Part shown: positions 37,614 through 48,547 of the stretch, in pieces | Numbering within the stretch: position 1 is the first letter of the stretch | How the letters are laid out: the number at the start of each line of letters is the position of its first letter | Source: Pleomorphomonas carboxyditropha | Lineage (GTDB): Bacteria; Pseudomonadota; Alphaproteobacteria; Rhizobiales; Pleomorphomonadaceae | NCBI RefSeq assembly: GCF_002770725.1 | Contig: NZ_NQVN01000007.1 | Location: forward strand, 62,001-126,000 | Length of the DNA: 64,000 nucleotides | Direction: 5' to 3' | The notes under the pieces: generated by a model | Seen by the model: the letters and a program-made list of their open reading frames with translations, nothing else | Database searches by the model: none | What the model was told of the DNA's origin: nothing | Made by a program: the position numbers and the translations under genes

Positions 37614-38428
37614 TCCGCGCCGCCGTCATCGGTTGGCCGGTGAGCCAGTCGCGCTCGCCGCTGATTCACGGTCACTGGCTGAAGGAGTTTGCCATCGACG
37701 GCGACTATGGCCGGGCGGCGATCGATCCCGAACGCATCGATGGTTTTTTCGCCCGCTTCGCCGATAGCGGTCTTGCCGGCGGCAACGTCACCATTCCCTA
37801 CAAGGAAGTTGCTGCCCGTGCCGCCGCTCATCGCGAGCCGATCGTGGAACGGATCGGCGCCGCCAATACGCTCTGGATCGAGGATGATGCGCTGTGCGCC
37901 GATAACACCGACGGCACCGGCTTCCTCGCCAATCTCGACCAGCAGGCCCCCGGCTGGGACAAGGCATCCGGCGAGGCGCTGGTGCTCGGCGCCGGCGGCG
38001 CCGCCGCCGCGGTGGTAGACGCCCTTGTCGAACGCGGCTTTATGGTGCGGCTCGTCAATCGCACGCTGTCGCGGGCCGAATCATTGGCCGGACGCTATCC
38101 TGGCCGGGCGTCCGCCGATGTCCTTTCGGCGGCGAATCGATACGCGGCAACGGCCGATTTTATCGTCAACACCACCTCGCTCGGCATGAAGGGCGACGGC
38201 GCCGTCGATCTCGATATGACCGTTGTGCCAGACGGCGCGGTGGTCAGCGACATCGTCTACGTGCCGCTCGTCACGCCGTTCCTTAATGCCGCCGCCGCGC
38301 GCGGTCTTCGAACCGTCGACGGTCTCGGCATGCTGCTTCACCAGGCGGTGCCCGGATTTGCCCGCTGGTTCGGCCGCCGGCCGGTCGTGACGCCCGAGCT
38401 GCGCGCGCTGATCGAGGCCGACCTGTGA
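37610..38428 (+). CDS. aroE: Shikimate dehydrogenase
   Basis: A 272-residue NADP-dependent enzyme reducing 3-dehydroshikimate to shikimate. Motifs are [16 protein letters not shown] at the start, [14 protein letters not shown] with the catalytic lysine near residue 66, [11 protein letters not shown] with the catalytic aspartate, and the NADP-binding [14 protein letters not shown]. It overlaps both maf (ATGA) and coaE (GTGA), so the whole ppsR-maf-aroE-coaE run is one operon. Confidence 0.95.
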   Translation: MIRAAVIGWPVSQSRSPLIHGHWLKEFAIDGDYGRAAIDPERIDGFFARFADSGLAGGNVTIPYKEVAARAAAHREPIVERIGAANTLWIEDDALCADNTDGTGFLANLDQQAPGWDKASGEALVLGAGGAAAAVVDALVERGFMVRLVNRTLSRAESLAGRYPGRASADVLSAANRYAATADFIVNTTSLGMKGDGAVDLDMTVVPDGAVVSDIVYVPLVTPFLNAAAARGLRTVDGLGMLLHQAVPGFARWFGRRPVVTPELRALIEADL

Positions 38429-39006
38429 TCGTCATCGGCCTCACCGGCTCGATCGGCATGGGCAAGACCACCACCGCCGATCTGTTCCGGCAGGCGGGTC
38501 TGCCGGTGTTCGACGCCGACGCGACCGTGCATGCTCTTTATGACGGCCCGCTCGCCGCCGACATCGAGGCGGCTTTTCCGGGAACGACGCGGGAAGACCG
38601 GGTGGATCGCGCCAAACTCGCCAACCGGCTTTCGGCCGATTCTGAGGCTTTCGGCCGATTGGAAGCCATCGTCCACCCGGCGGTGCGGCGGGCCGAGGCC
38701 GATTTTCTGCAAAAAGCTCGCGCCGCCGGCGCACCGGCCGTTGTGCTCGACATTCCTCTCCTGTTGGAAACCGGCCGCGACGGCGACGTCGACAAGGTGG
38801 TGGTGGTGTCGGCGCCGGCCGACGTGCAGCGGTCGCGGGTGCTCGCCCGTCCGGGCATGACGGCGGAAAAGTTCGAGGCGCTGCTTGCCCGGCAGATGCC
38901 CGACGCGGACAAAAGGGCGCGTGCCGACTTCGTCGTGCCCTCCGGCGACGGTCTGGCGGCGGCCGAGGCGGCGGTCGCCGCATTTTTGCGTCAACTGCTT
39001 TCTTGA
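38425..39006 (+). CDS. coaE: Dephospho-CoA kinase
   Basis: A 193-residue P-loop kinase for the last step of coenzyme A synthesis. The P-loop [17 protein letters not shown] is at the start, followed by [15 protein letters not shown], the LPLLLETG-type motif (here [14 protein letters not shown]) and [17 protein letters not shown]. It uses a GTG start overlapping aroE. Its stop precedes dnaQ by 67 bases. coaBC, an earlier step, is 3 kb away. Confidence 0.94.
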   Translation: MIVIGLTGSIGMGKTTTADLFRQAGLPVFDADATVHALYDGPLAADIEAAFPGTTREDRVDRAKLANRLSADSEAFGRLEAIVHPAVRRAEADFLQKARAAGAPAVVLDIPLLLETGRDGDVDKVVVVSAPADVQRSRVLARPGMTAEKFEALLARQMPDADKRARADFVVPSGDGLAAAEAAVAAFLRQLLS

Positions 39007-39073
39007 CCGATTGCCGGGGACAAGCCGACCGGATTTCCTTGAAATCCTCGTCGCCGGCGGGCAGGATTCGGCC

Positions 39074-39793
39074 ATGCGCGAAATCGTCTTCGATACCGAA
39101 ACCACTGGCCTCGATCCCAAGACCGGAGACCGCCTCGTCGAGATCGGCTGCGTCGAAGTGGTCAACCGCTTCCCGACCGGCCGCAATTTCCACGTCTATA
39201 TCAATCCCGGACGGTCGGTGCCCAAGGAAGCCTTCGACGTCCACGGATTGTCCGACGAGTTCCTGGCCGACAAACCGCGCTTCGACGATATAGCAGACGC
39301 CTTCGTCGCCTTCGTCGGCGATGCCCATCTGGTTGCCCACAACGCCAGCTTCGACATGGGCTTCATCAATTTCGAACTGAAGGCGTCGGGCCGCACCACT
39401 TTCGGCGCCGAGCGCGTCATCGATACGCTGATGATGGCGCGCCGCAAGCATCCCGGCTCGCCGGCCAGCCTCGATGCGCTCTGTAACCGGTACGGCATCG
39501 ATCGGTCGAAGCGCGTCAAGCATGGCGCTTTGCTCGACGCCGAACTTCTGGCCGAGGTTTATCTGGAGCTGACGGGCGGGCGGCAGGCTGGTCTCGACCT
39601 CAGCGTATCGGTCCAGGCGACGTCGGCGGGAGAGACGGGCGGCCGCGTCGCCCTGCGGCCGCGCCCCGTGCCGCTGCCGCCGCGTATCACGGCCGCCGAG
39701 GTGGAGGCGCACGCCGCCTTCATCGCCAAGATCGGCGAAAAAGCGTTGTGGAACATCTATGTCGACGACGGCGAGCGGGCGGAAACCGGCTGA
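39074..39793 (+). CDS. dnaQ: DNA polymerase III epsilon subunit (proofreading exonuclease)
   Basis: A 239-residue DEDDh exonuclease that proofreads for the replicative polymerase. Exo I is VFDTETTGLD at residue 5, Exo II is HLVAHNASFDMGFINFEL, and Exo III has HGALLDAELLAEVYLEL with the histidine and aspartate of DEDDh. The C-terminal 60 residues form the linker and polymerase-binding part. The ATG at 39074 sets the usual start; upstream extension overlaps coaE out of frame. In many Rhizobiales secB follows dnaQ, but here a NUDIX gene does. Confidence 0.95.
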   Translation: MREIVFDTETTGLDPKTGDRLVEIGCVEVVNRFPTGRNFHVYINPGRSVPKEAFDVHGLSDEFLADKPRFDDIADAFVAFVGDAHLVAHNASFDMGFINFELKASGRTTFGAERVIDTLMMARRKHPGSPASLDALCNRYGIDRSKRVKHGALLDAELLAEVYLELTGGRQAGLDLSVSVQATSAGETGGRVALRPRPVPLPPRITAAEVEAHAAFIAKIGEKALWNIYVDDGERAETG

Positions 39794-39913
39794 ATTTCGC
39801 GCGTAGAATCCGGGATTCTGCCAGGTGGCCCAATCGGGGTGTTCTTAGCCGGCAAATTATGTCATAGAGCGCTCGGCGCTCGTCCCCTCTGCTCAGACAT
39901 CGGGAGGCGCTTG

Positions 39914-40480
39914 GTGATCAAGTCTCCGAAGGGACCGGCAGTGGCCAAGGCGACGCTCGAGAAATTCCGGCAGGTTGCCGCCCTGCCCTATCGTCTGACG
40001 GCGCATGGCTACGAGGTGGTGATGATCACTACCCGCGACAGTGGCCGCTGGATATTGCCCAAGGGCTGGCCGATCAAGGGTCTCAAGCGGCACGAGAGCG
40101 CGGAAACCGAGGCGATGGAGGAAGCGGGCCTGATCGGCAGCGCCGAACCGAAGCCCGTCGGCCGCTTCACCTACGTCAAGCAATTCCCCAAGCGCCAGGA
40201 AAAGGTGCTGGTCGACGTCTTTCCGCTGGCCGTGGAAAAGCAGCTCGACGACTGGCAGGAGAAGGGGCAGCGCGAAGTGCGCTTCTTCAATCCGGTCGAC
40301 GCCGCCGCGCTGGTGTCGGACGCCGGCGTCGGCGACATTATCCTCGCCTTCTTCGTCGACCTCGCCAAAAGGAAAGCGGCCGGCACCTTAAAGGCACCGG
40401 CCGCCGAGAATGCGTCCGCGACGTCCGGCGAGCCGGATATCGATCAGGCGAGCCCCTCGAACAACGCCGTCGACAAATAG
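39914..40480 (+). CDS. NUDIX hydrolase
   Basis: A 188-residue NUDIX protein. The NUDIX box reads [20 protein letters not shown] followed by AGLIG, so the REUXEEXGU core is present with threonine replacing arginine at its first position. The glutamates for metal binding are kept. The [11 protein letters not shown] lead-in resembles DIPP-type enzymes that act on diadenosine or inositol polyphosphates, but substrate is unknown. The GTG start follows GGGAGG by 6 bases. The gene's last 37 bases overlap the convergent cysK gene, and the C-terminal tail coded there is low-complexity. Confidence 0.85.
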   Translation: MIKSPKGPAVAKATLEKFRQVAALPYRLTAHGYEVVMITTRDSGRWILPKGWPIKGLKRHESAETEAMEEAGLIGSAEPKPVGRFTYVKQFPKRQEKVLVDVFPLAVEKQLDDWQEKGQREVRFFNPVDAAALVSDAGVGDIILAFFVDLAKRKAAGTLKAPAAENASATSGEPDIDQASPSNNAVDK

Positions 40481-41409
40481 CGCTCGGCAAAGGACGGCAC
40501 GATCACCACGATGGTCTTGCCGGCGTTCTCCAGCCGCTGGCCGAGCTTGATCGCCGCCGCCAGCGCCGCTCCCGAAGAGATGCCCACCGGCACGCCTTCG
40601 AGCTTTGCCGCCTGGCGGGCGGTTGCCAGCGCCTCTTCCGACGGCACCGGCAGGATTTCATCATAGACCTTGGTGTCGAGAACGGCGGGCACGAAACCGG
40701 CGCCGATGCCCTGGATCTTGTGCGGTCCGGGATTGCCGCCCGACAGCACCGGGCTCTCGGTCGGCTCGACGGCAACCACCTTCACGTCGGGCTTGCGCTC
40801 CTTCAGCACGCGGCCGACACCGGTAATCGTGCCGCCGGTACCAATGCCGGCGACGAAAATGTCGACCTTGCCTTCGGTATCGTTCCAGATCTCCTCGGCC
40901 GTGCTGACGCGGTGCACTTCGGGGTTGGCCGGATTTTCGAACTGCTGCGGGATGACGGCACCGGGAATGGTGGCAGCCAACTCGCTGGCCTTGGCGATGG
41001 CGCCCTTCATGCCCTTGGCCGCCTCGGTCAGCTCGAGCTCGGCGCCGAGCAGCTTCAGCATCTTGCGCCGCTCGATGGACATCGATTCCGGCATCACCAG
41101 AATGAGCCGGTAGCCCTTGGCGGCGGCGACGAAGGCGAGCGCGATGCCGGTATTGCCCGAGGTCGGCTCGATCAGGGTGGATTCGCCGGGCTTGATCTTC
41201 CCTTGCGCTTCCAATGCCTCGATCATCGCCACGCCGATGCGGTCCTTGACCGAGGCGATCGGATTGAAGAACTCCAGCTTGCCGAGAATGGTCGCCTTGA
41301 CGCCGTTCTCCTTGGCGAGCTTGTCGAAGCGGACAAGCGGCGTGTCGCCGATGGTATCGGTGATGGACGCGTAGATCTTGCCGCGACCGCGGCGGGAAAG
41401 ATCGCTCAT
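40444..41409 (-). CDS. cysK: Cysteine synthase A
   Basis: A 321-residue fold-type II PLP enzyme making cysteine from O-acetylserine and sulfide. It has [15 protein letters not shown] at the start, the PLP lysine in [29 protein letters not shown], and [16 protein letters not shown]. The ATG at 41409 gives the family N-terminus and the upstream open frame is ignored. It is convergent with the NUDIX gene, sharing 37 bases. An AT-rich upstream region (41520-41540) probably holds the promoter. Confidence 0.94.
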   Translation of the reverse strand: MSDLSRRGRGKIYASITDTIGDTPLVRFDKLAKENGVKATILGKLEFFNPIASVKDRIGVAMIEALEAQGKIKPGESTLIEPTSGNTGIALAFVAAAKGYRLILVMPESMSIERRKMLKLLGAELELTEAAKGMKGAIAKASELAATIPGAVIPQQFENPANPEVHRVSTAEEIWNDTEGKVDIFVAGIGTGGTITGVGRVLKERKPDVKVVAVEPTESPVLSGGNPGPHKIQGIGAGFVPAVLDTKVYDEILPVPSEEALATARQAAKLEGVPVGISSGAALAAAIKLGQRLENAGKTIVVIVPSFAERYLSTALFEGLA

Positions 41410-41560
41410 GGGAAGTCCTCGTTGGTGCGGGGTCCTGTGGAATTGGCGCCATTCTATCGGTTGCCGCAGAACGCCACCAGTCAACCGAGGTCGCAACGGG
41501 CGATCGGATTGGAAAATGATCCCATAAAAAAGCTATATAAGAGAACGAATTGCTCTCCTT

Positions 41561-42007
41561 TCAGGAGCGCCCCGTCGATCCGAAGCCGCCGGCTCCCCGG
41601 ATGGTGGCGTCGAGCGCCTCCGTTTCGACGAGCCGGGCACGGCTGACCGGCGCGATCACCATCTGCGCGATGCGCTCGCCCCGACCGACGGTGAACGGCG
41701 TATCGGAAAGGTTGACCAGGATCACCTTCACCTCGCCGCGATAGTCGGCGTCGATGGTCCCCGGCGAATTGAGGACGGTGACGCCATGTTTGGCGGCAAG
41801 CCCCGAGCGCGGCCGCACCTGCGCCTCATAGCCGGGTGGCAGCGCCATGGCGAGACCGGTCGGCACCAGCGCGCGGCCGAGCGGCGGCAACGTCAGCGGC
41901 TCTTCGACCGCCGCGACGAGATCGAGGCCGGCGGCGTCCTCGCTCTGGTAGGCCGGCAGCGGCAAGTCGTGGGCATGCGGCAGGCGCAGAAGGGCGACGT
42001 CGATCAT
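41561..42007 (-). CDS. dut: dUTP diphosphatase
   Basis: A 148-residue trimeric dUTPase that keeps uracil out of DNA and provides dUMP. The five motifs are visible: [51 protein letters not shown] and the C-terminal [10 protein letters not shown] that closes over the active site. It follows coaBC by 46 bases on the same strand, the usual coaBC-dut pairing. Confidence 0.95.
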   Translation of the reverse strand: MIDVALLRLPHAHDLPLPAYQSEDAAGLDLVAAVEEPLTLPPLGRALVPTGLAMALPPGYEAQVRPRSGLAAKHGVTVLNSPGTIDADYRGEVKVILVNLSDTPFTVGRGERIAQMVIAPVSRARLVETEALDATIRGAGGFGSTGRS

Positions 42008-42053
42008 CGGGAAACCTCGAAAAGCTGGTTCGTTGCGGGTTCGAATCGAAAAA

Positions 42054-43259
42054 TCAGCCGAGTCGCTCGGCGATCAGGGCGATCAGCCGTTCGGCGACCT
42101 CGTCCTTGGCAAGCGTCGGCCAAACGTCGATGCCGGCGGCCGAGAGGACGCGCACGCTGTTGCGATCGCCGCCGAACACGCCGCCCTGCAGCGAGACGTC
42201 GTTGGCGACGATATAGTCGGCACCTTTGGCGGCAAGCTTACGGGCGGCGTTCGCCTCGACGTTTGCCGTTTCGGCGGCGAATCCAACCACCACCTGCGGC
42301 CGCCGTCCGTCGTGGCCGAGCGTTGCCAGGATGTCGGGGTTTTCGACGAAGGCGAGCGGCGGCGGATCGCCGGCCGCCTTCTTGATCTTCTCGCGCGCCA
42401 CCTCGGCCGGCCGCCAGTCGGAAACGGCGGCGGCCATCACCGCGACGTCGGCCGGCAGGGCGGCGAACACCGCCGCGTGCATCTCCTGCGCCGTTTCGAC
42501 GCGGACCACGTCGACGCCTTTCGGGTCGGGGATCGAAACCGGGCCGGACACGAGCGTCACGCGCGCGCCGGCGCGGGCGGCGGCGGCGGCCACGGCGTGT
42601 CCCTGCTTGCCGGAGGAGCGGTTGGTGATGAAACGCACCGGGTCGATCGGCTCGATGGTCGGGCCGGAGGTGACGAGCACGTGGCGGCCGGCAAGCGGCT
42701 TTGGCTGCGTTGCCGCGGCGAAGAAGGCCTCCACGCCGGCAACGATGTCCATCGGCTCGGAAAGACGGCCGACGCCGGCTTCGCCCCGCTCGGCCATCCG
42801 CCCCTCGGCCGGCCCGATGAAGCGGACGCCGTCGGCGGCAAGCTGCGCGGCGTTGCGTTGCGTTGCCGGATGCGCCCACATGCGCTGGTTCATGGCCGGG
42901 CAGGCGATGATCGGCGCGGCGGCGGCCAAGAGGCTCGCCGTGGCGAGCTCGTCGGCAATGCCGTTCGCCATGCGGGCGATAAGATTGGCGGTGGCGGGCG
43001 CCACCAAGATCAGGTCGGTGTCGCGGGAGAGAACGATATGGCCGATATCCTGCTCTTCGGTGGGATCGAACAGGTCGCTGAACACCTTCTCGCCGGAAAG
43101 CCCCCCCACCGTCATCGGCGTCACGAATTCCCTGCCCGCCCGCGTCAGGATCACTCGCACCTCGGCGCCGCGCTCCTTCAGGCGCCGGATGACCTCGAGC
43201 ACCTTGTAGGCGGCGATGCCGCCGCCGATGACGATCAGAATGCGCTTGCCCGCGAGCAT
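42054..43259 (-). CDS. coaBC: Bifunctional phosphopantothenoylcysteine decarboxylase/phosphopantothenate-cysteine ligase
   Basis: A 401-residue fusion. CoaC, the N-terminal flavoprotein decarboxylase, has [21 protein letters not shown], the [17 protein letters not shown] segment and PAMNQRMW. CoaB starts near residue 190 with [27 protein letters not shown], the nucleotide-binding domain, and ends near [14 protein letters not shown]. Together they convert phosphopantothenate to phosphopantetheine. The ATG at 43259 is the family start; the open frame upstream is rejected. Confidence 0.95.
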   Translation of the reverse strand: MLAGKRILIVIGGGIAAYKVLEVIRRLKERGAEVRVILTRAGREFVTPMTVGGLSGEKVFSDLFDPTEEQDIGHIVLSRDTDLILVAPATANLIARMANGIADELATASLLAAAAPIIACPAMNQRMWAHPATQRNAAQLAADGVRFIGPAEGRMAERGEAGVGRLSEPMDIVAGVEAFFAAATQPKPLAGRHVLVTSGPTIEPIDPVRFITNRSSGKQGHAVAAAAARAGARVTLVSGPVSIPDPKGVDVVRVETAQEMHAAVFAALPADVAVMAAAVSDWRPAEVAREKIKKAAGDPPPLAFVENPDILATLGHDGRRPQVVVGFAAETANVEANAARKLAAKGADYIVANDVSLQGGVFGGDRNSVRVLSAAGIDVWPTLAKDEVAERLIALIAERLG

Positions 43260-43371
43260 GTCAGGCCCTCTCTTGCATAACCGGAGGGAACCTAGACCAT
43301 CGCGGCGCAGAAGGTCCAGCGGAGCTTGGGGCCGGAAGGGCAACGGCGGCTGGGCGGCAAAAATAAAACGC

Positions 43372-44067
43372 TCAGCCGGCCGCGAATTTTTCGTCGAAGG
43401 AATAGCCGGAGCCGCGCACCGTGCGGATCGGGTCACGGACGCGGCCACGGTTGATCGATTTCCGGAGACGGCCGACGTGGACGTCGACGGTGCGCTCGTC
43501 GACGTAGACGTCGTGACCCCAGACGCCGTTGAGCAGCTGTTCACGCGAGAACACCCGCCCCGGTGACTGCATCAGGAATTCCAGCAGGCGGAATTCCGTC
43601 GGTCCGAGATGGATTTCGCGTGCCGAGCGGCGGACACGCCGCGTCTCCCGGTCGAGCTCGATATCGCCGGCGGTCAGAAGGCTGGACACCGCTTCCGGCT
43701 TGGCGCGCCTCAGCATCGCCTTGACGCGGGCGATCAGCTCGGGAACCGAGAAGGGCTTCACCACATAGTCGTCGGCGCCGGTGGCGAGACCGCGCACCCG
43801 CTCCGATTCCTCGCCCCGCGCCGTCAGCATGATCACCGGCAGCCGCTCGGTCTCCGGCCGCGCCCTGAGGCGGCGGCACAATTCGATACCCGAGAGGCCC
43901 GGCAGCATCCAGTCGAGCAGCAGCAGATCGGGAGTGATCTCCTTGAGGCGGATGTCGGCTTCGTCGCCACGAAAAGCCTGCTCCACCTCGAAGCCTTCGG
44001 CTTCGAGATTGTAGCGCAGCATCAGCGATACCGCCTCTTCGTCCTCGACGATCATCACCTTGGCCAT
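43372..44067 (-). CDS. phoB: Phosphate regulon response regulator PhoB
   Basis: A 231-residue OmpR-family activator of phosphate-starvation genes. The receiver has MIVEDEEAVSLMLRYN, the phospho-aspartate in LLLLDWMLPGLSGIELC near residue 55, and VVKPFSVPEL. The winged helix includes LGPTEFRLLEFLMQSPGRVFSREQLL and ERTVDVHVGRLRKSI. It is the last gene of phoR-pstSCAB-phoU-phoB, 23 bases after phoU. Its binding motif occurs upstream of pstS. Confidence 0.95.
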   Translation of the reverse strand: MAKVMIVEDEEAVSLMLRYNLEAEGFEVEQAFRGDEADIRLKEITPDLLLLDWMLPGLSGIELCRRLRARPETERLPVIMLTARGEESERVRGLATGADDYVVKPFSVPELIARVKAMLRRAKPEAVSSLLTAGDIELDRETRRVRRSAREIHLGPTEFRLLEFLMQSPGRVFSREQLLNGVWGHDVYVDERTVDVHVGRLRKSINRGRVRDPIRTVRGSGYSFDEKFAAG

Positions 44068-44090
44068 GGTCGTTTTCCGCTCCCGGTAGC

Positions 44091-44798
44091 TCAGGATCCG
44101 GCGACGGTGCTGTCGATCGAGGCGTCGGCCTTCGGCCGCTCGTCCTCGTAGGACCGGCCCGTCACCACATAATGCACCGATTCCGCAATGTTGGTCGCGT
44201 GATCGCCGATCCGCTCGATGTTCTTGGCGCAGAACAGCAGGTGAATGCAGAACGTCAGGTTGCGCGGGTCCTCCATCATGTAGGTGAGGAGCTCGCGGAA
44301 CAGCGACGTATAGAGCGCATCGATCTCGTCATCGCGCAAGCGGACGGCATTGGCGGCCTGGTCGTCCTGGCTGGCATAGGCGTCGAGCACCTTCTTGAGC
44401 TGCTGCAGGGCGATCTCGCAGAGATGCTCGACGCCGGTGATGAGCTGCTTGTGCGGGAAGACGCCATTGATGGCGACAACGCGCTTGGCGATATTCTTGG
44501 CGAGATCGCCGACGCGCTCGATATCGTTGGCGATGCGCATGGCGCCGACGATTTCCCTGAGGTCGCTGGCCATCGGCTGGCGCCGGGCGATCACCAGGAT
44601 CGCCTTGTCCTCGATTTCGCGCTGCAGCCGGTCGAGCTCCTTGTCGCCGGTGATCACCCGCTGGGCGAGGCCGGTGTCGAGGCGGGTCAGCGCTTCCACC
44701 GCATCGCCGACCGCGCGCTCGGCGAGGCCGCCGATCTCGGTAACCATGCGGGCGATCGCCTTGAGGTCGTCGTCATAAGCGGAAACAGTATGTTCCAT
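44091..44798 (-). CDS. phoU: Phosphate signalling protein PhoU
   Basis: A 235-residue all-helical protein with two PhoU repeats that relays the state of the Pst transporter to PhoR. The repeats show the metal-contacting acidic motifs, such as TGDKELDRLQREIEDKAILV with LREIVGAMRIANDIERVGDLAKNIA, and later LRDDEIDALYTSLFREL with ERIGDHATNIAESV. It sits between pstB and phoB, 22 bases after pstB. Confidence 0.95.
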   Translation of the reverse strand: MEHTVSAYDDDLKAIARMVTEIGGLAERAVGDAVEALTRLDTGLAQRVITGDKELDRLQREIEDKAILVIARRQPMASDLREIVGAMRIANDIERVGDLAKNIAKRVVAINGVFPHKQLITGVEHLCEIALQQLKKVLDAYASQDDQAANAVRLRDDEIDALYTSLFRELLTYMMEDPRNLTFCIHLLFCAKNIERIGDHATNIAESVHYVVTGRSYEDERPKADASIDSTVAGS

Positions 44799-44820
44799 GG
44801 AAGTCTCCTGCCATTTCCGG

Positions 44821-45639
44821 TCAGCCGAAGCGGCCCGTGATGTAGTCCTGCGTCCGCTGTTCGAGCGGATTGGTGAAGACGTGGTCGGTGGGGCCCTCTT
44901 CGATCAGATGCCCGAGATGGAAAAAGGCGGTGCGTTGCGACACGCGCGCCGCCTGCTGCATCGAGTGCGTCACGATGACGATCGTGAAATTGGCCCGGAG
45001 CTCGTCGATCAGTTCCTCCACCTTGGCGGTGGCGATCGGGTCGAGCGCCGAACAGGGCTCGTCCATCAGGATCACCTCCGGCGACACGGCGATGGCGCGG
45101 GCAATGCAGAGTCTCTGCTGCTGACCGCCGGAAAGGCCGGTTCCCGGCTCGTTGAGGCGATCCTTCACTTCGTTGAAAAGCGAAGCCTTCTGCAGCGAGG
45201 TGACGACGATCTCCTCGAGATCGGCCTTCGAGCGGGCGAGCCCATGGATGCGCGGCCCGTAGGCGACGTTGTCGAAGATCGACTTCGGGAACGGATTGGG
45301 CTTCTGGAACACCATGCCGACGCGCGCCCTGAGCTCGACCACGTCGAGGTCCGGATCGTAGATGTTCTGATCGTCGAGCTTGATGGTGCCCTCGACGCGC
45401 GCACCGGCGATGGTGTCGTTCATGCGGTTGATGCAGCGCAGGAAGGTCGACTTGCCGCAGCCCGACGGGCCGATGAAGGCGGTGACCGCCTTCTCGGGAA
45501 TGTCGATGGAAACCCCGTGCAGAGCCTCCTTCTGACCGTAGGTCACCTTGACGGCCACCGTGTGGATCTTGACCGGCCGGCTGGCCGCATCGGGGGTGCG
45601 GATGGTTTCGAAAGGCGTCACGGCCTGGACTGCGGACAT
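44821..45639 (-). CDS. pstB: Phosphate ABC transporter ATPase PstB
   Basis: A 272-residue ATPase of the high-affinity phosphate importer. It shows Walker [14 protein letters not shown], a Q-loop in [14 protein letters not shown], the signature [14 protein letters not shown], and Walker [20 protein letters not shown]. The [15 protein letters not shown] start is typical of PstB. It follows pstA by 22 bases in the pst operon. Confidence 0.96.
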   Translation of the reverse strand: MSAVQAVTPFETIRTPDAASRPVKIHTVAVKVTYGQKEALHGVSIDIPEKAVTAFIGPSGCGKSTFLRCINRMNDTIAGARVEGTIKLDDQNIYDPDLDVVELRARVGMVFQKPNPFPKSIFDNVAYGPRIHGLARSKADLEEIVVTSLQKASLFNEVKDRLNEPGTGLSGGQQQRLCIARAIAVSPEVILMDEPCSALDPIATAKVEELIDELRANFTIVIVTHSMQQAARVSQRTAFFHLGHLIEEGPTDHVFTNPLEQRTQDYITGRFG

Positions 45640-45661
45640 GGCGAAACTCCGGGAAGACGGG

Positions 45662-46999
45662 TTACCAGCGGCGCTCGAAGGCGCGGCGGAGAATAATGGC
45701 GAGGCTGTTCATGGCGAGCAGGAAGGCGAGCAACACGATGATCGCCGCCGAGGTGCGCTCGGTGAAGGCGCGCTCGGGCTCGGTGGCCCACATGTAGATC
45801 TGGGTGGGCAGTGCCGTCGCCGGGTCGAGCGGCGTCGTCGGATATTCGACGATGAAGGCCTTCATGCCGATCATCAAGAGAGGCGCCGTTTCGCCGAGGG
45901 CGTGGGCCAGGCCGATGATGGTCCCCGTGAGCACGCCCGGCATGGCGAGCGGCAGCACATGATGAAAGACGGTCTGCATCTTCGAGGCGCCGACTCCGAG
46001 GCCGGCCTCGCGGATCGACGGCGGCACCGCTTTCAGCGCGGCGCGCGTGGCGATGATGATGGTCGGCAGTGTGGTCAGCGTCAGCACCAGGCCGCCGACC
46101 AGGCTCGCCGAGCGCGGCAGGTGGGCGAAATTGATGAATACCGCGAGGCCGAGCAGACCGTAGACGATCGACGGCACGGCGGCCAGGTTGTTGATGTTGA
46201 CCTCGATCAGATCGGTCCAGCGATTCTTGGGCGCGAATTCCTCGAGATAGATCGATCCGGCGACGCCAAGCGGCAGCGAAAGCACCAGCACCACCAGCAT
46301 CATGTAGAGCGAACCGACGAGTGCGACGCCGACGCCGGCCATCTCCGGACGTGTGGAGGCGCCGTTGGTGAACAGGCCGGTGTTGAAGGCGAGATGCAGA
46401 GCCCCGTCTTTCTCCAGCTTGTCGATAAGCGCGATGTGCTTGTCCTTGATGAGACGCTGGCTTTCCGGAATATCGGCCCGGATCGTGCCCTTGACGAAGG
46501 AGTCGACATCGCCGGTGGCGTAGAAATCGACGCTTCTCTTCGTGCCGATCAGCGAAGGATCCTTGGCGATCATCGACCTCAACATCGGCGCCGACCCCTT
46601 GGAAAGCAGGTCGAGACCGTCGTAGAGGCCGTCCTCATCATCGGGGTCGAGCTCCAGGGTCTTCTGGAGCGACGCCGCGATCAGATCGTCGAAGCGAAAG
46701 GCGTTGCCGGACAGGACAGCGGCCGGCGAACGATCGCCGTCCGGCGCGATGATGCTCGCGTCGAAGTCGACCATCATCGCGATGCGCGTCTGCTGGAAGG
46801 CGGTATAGCCCTTGCCGACGATCGAGCCGAACAGCGCGAGAAGAAAGCAGAGGGCGATGGTAACCGCCGCAAGGCCATAGGCACGGAAGCGCCGTTCGGC
46901 GGCATAGCGGCGACGAAGACCGATATCGATCCTGGAGATGGCCCGGACTTCCGGACCGCCGAGCCGTGAAACGGGAAGGCGGGAGGCGGCTTCGGTCAT
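45662..46999 (-). CDS. pstA: Phosphate ABC transporter permease PstA
   Basis: A 445-residue inner-membrane permease, long for PstA. After a first membrane segment ([18 protein letters not shown]) there is a roughly 170-residue soluble insert, an extended form often seen in alphaproteobacteria. Then come the permease helices with [17 protein letters not shown] and the EAA-type loop [29 protein letters not shown]-like sequence. The ATG overlaps the pstC stop by ATGA. Confidence 0.94.
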   Translation of the reverse strand: MTEAASRLPVSRLGGPEVRAISRIDIGLRRRYAAERRFRAYGLAAVTIALCFLLALFGSIVGKGYTAFQQTRIAMMVDFDASIIAPDGDRSPAAVLSGNAFRFDDLIAASLQKTLELDPDDEDGLYDGLDLLSKGSAPMLRSMIAKDPSLIGTKRSVDFYATGDVDSFVKGTIRADIPESQRLIKDKHIALIDKLEKDGALHLAFNTGLFTNGASTRPEMAGVGVALVGSLYMMLVVLVLSLPLGVAGSIYLEEFAPKNRWTDLIEVNINNLAAVPSIVYGLLGLAVFINFAHLPRSASLVGGLVLTLTTLPTIIIATRAALKAVPPSIREAGLGVGASKMQTVFHHVLPLAMPGVLTGTIIGLAHALGETAPLLMIGMKAFIVEYPTTPLDPATALPTQIYMWATEPERAFTERTSAAIIVLLAFLLAMNSLAIILRRAFERRW

Positions 47000-48453
47000 T
47001 CGTACTGCTCCCGATACTTGCGGACGATGGTCAGCGCCAGCACGTTGAGGCCGAGCGTGATGACGAAAAGCGTGATGCCCAGCGCGAAGGCGACCAGCGT
47101 CTGCGGGCTGGTGAATTCGAGATCGCCGGTCAGCTGATTGACGATCTTCACGGTAATGGTGGTCATTTCTTCGAAGGGATTGAGTGAGGCGCGGGCGGCG
47201 ACGCCGGCGGCCAGCACGACGATCATCGTCTCGCCGATGGCGCGCGACACGGCAAGCAGCACCGCGCCGACCACGCCCGGCAGCGCCGCCGGCAGGATCA
47301 CTTGACGCATCGTCTCCGAACGCGTCGCCCCGAGCGCCAGCGAGCCGTCGCGGAGCGAGCGAGGCACGGCGGTGATGATGTCGTCGGAAAGCGAGGAAAC
47401 ATAGGGAATGATCATGATGCCCATCACCAGGCCGGCGGTGAGCACATTGTTGCCGGAGGTGCCGAGGCCGAGCGGCAAGGCGATAAAGTCGCGAATGAGC
47501 GGCCCTACGGTCGTCAGGGCGAAGAAGCCGTAGACGATGGTCGGAACGCCGGCCAGGATTTCGATCAGCGGCTTGGCGATCGAACGCACCTTCGAGGTCG
47601 CGTATTCAGCCATGTAGACGGCCGAAAACAGACCGATCGGCACGGCCACCAGCATGGCGAAGAAGGAAATGTAGATCGTGCCCCAGAAAAGCGGCAGGAA
47701 GCCGAACTGGCCGCTCTCGGTCGAACCAGCGGCCGCGAAACGCGGATCCCAGACGGTGCCGAAGTAGAAATTGATCGGCGATACCACCGAGAAGAATTGC
47801 AGGGCCTGGAACAGCAGGCTGAGGACGATGCCGACGGTGGTGAGGATGGCCACCGAGGAGGCCCCAATCAGGATCGCCAGAATGGTGCTCTCGACGAGAT
47901 TGCGGGCCCTGAGCCTCGGCTTGACCCGCACGAAGGCGAAAATCAGTCCGAAGGCGAGGGCAGCGACAACGGCTATGTCGACGGCGGTATTGAGACCGTC
48001 CGAAACGACATTCAGCGCGCTGGCGGCTATCAGCTGGTAAGGCTTCACGTCTTCGCCGAGCGGCAATCCGTGGCGCGCGAACACCGAACGTGCCGCCACG
48101 ACGCCGATTCGAATGTCCTCGAGTTCTTCGTGGGTCGCGAGCTTCAGTCCCGTTGCGACCTGCCGCACGCCGGAAATCTCCAGCGACAGCTGTGTGGGAT
48201 TGGCCAGCACCTGCTCGGGAAGATTGACGCGTACGGTGTGCTCGACAAGGAACGGCCGGGCGACCGACAGCACGACGAGGATGAGAAGCGCCGGAATTGC
48301 CGTCCAGATCAGCACATAGGCGCCATAGTAGCCGGGTCGGGCGGCGAGCGCGTCGCGCCCCTTGCCGGAGAGGACGACTGACTTCCAGTGCCCCAGTACG
48401 AAGCCGAAGAACGAAAGTCCCGCGATCAGCGCGAGCAGCCAGAGCGGACCCAT
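46996..48453 (-). CDS. pstC: Phosphate ABC transporter permease PstC
   Basis: A 485-residue permease. It has an N-terminal extension with two or three extra hydrophobic segments (LWLLALIAGLSFFGFVLG near residue 5) and a soluble part before the usual six-helix permease. The permease half holds AVPIGLFSAVYMAEYA and the EAA loop SLALGATRSETMRQVILPAALPGVVG. The ATG at 48453 is preferred over the open frame 14 codons upstream. It follows pstS after a stem-loop. Confidence 0.94.
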   Translation of the reverse strand: MGPLWLLALIAGLSFFGFVLGHWKSVVLSGKGRDALAARPGYYGAYVLIWTAIPALLILVVLSVARPFLVEHTVRVNLPEQVLANPTQLSLEISGVRQVATGLKLATHEELEDIRIGVVAARSVFARHGLPLGEDVKPYQLIAASALNVVSDGLNTAVDIAVVAALAFGLIFAFVRVKPRLRARNLVESTILAILIGASSVAILTTVGIVLSLLFQALQFFSVVSPINFYFGTVWDPRFAAAGSTESGQFGFLPLFWGTIYISFFAMLVAVPIGLFSAVYMAEYATSKVRSIAKPLIEILAGVPTIVYGFFALTTVGPLIRDFIALPLGLGTSGNNVLTAGLVMGIMIIPYVSSLSDDIITAVPRSLRDGSLALGATRSETMRQVILPAALPGVVGAVLLAVSRAIGETMIVVLAAGVAARASLNPFEEMTTITVKIVNQLTGDLEFTSPQTLVAFALGITLFVITLGLNVLALTIVRKYREQYE

Positions 48454-48497
48454 GCGGCCTCCCCGAGGTTTCGTCCGCCCATCGTGGCGGTGCAAGA

Positions 48498-48527
48498 AGG
48501 AAGGGCCCCCGGTAAGAGGCCCTTCCT
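48498..48527 (-). terminator. Stem-loop between pstS and pstC
   Basis: A 10-bp stem (48498-48507 with 48518-48527) with a 10-base loop, 20 bases past the pstS stop. The following tract has few T, so it is probably a partial terminator or 3' stabiliser that raises pstS mRNA over the permease genes. Confidence 0.6.
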
Positions 48528-48547
48528 CTAATAGTTGTTGCGATCGA

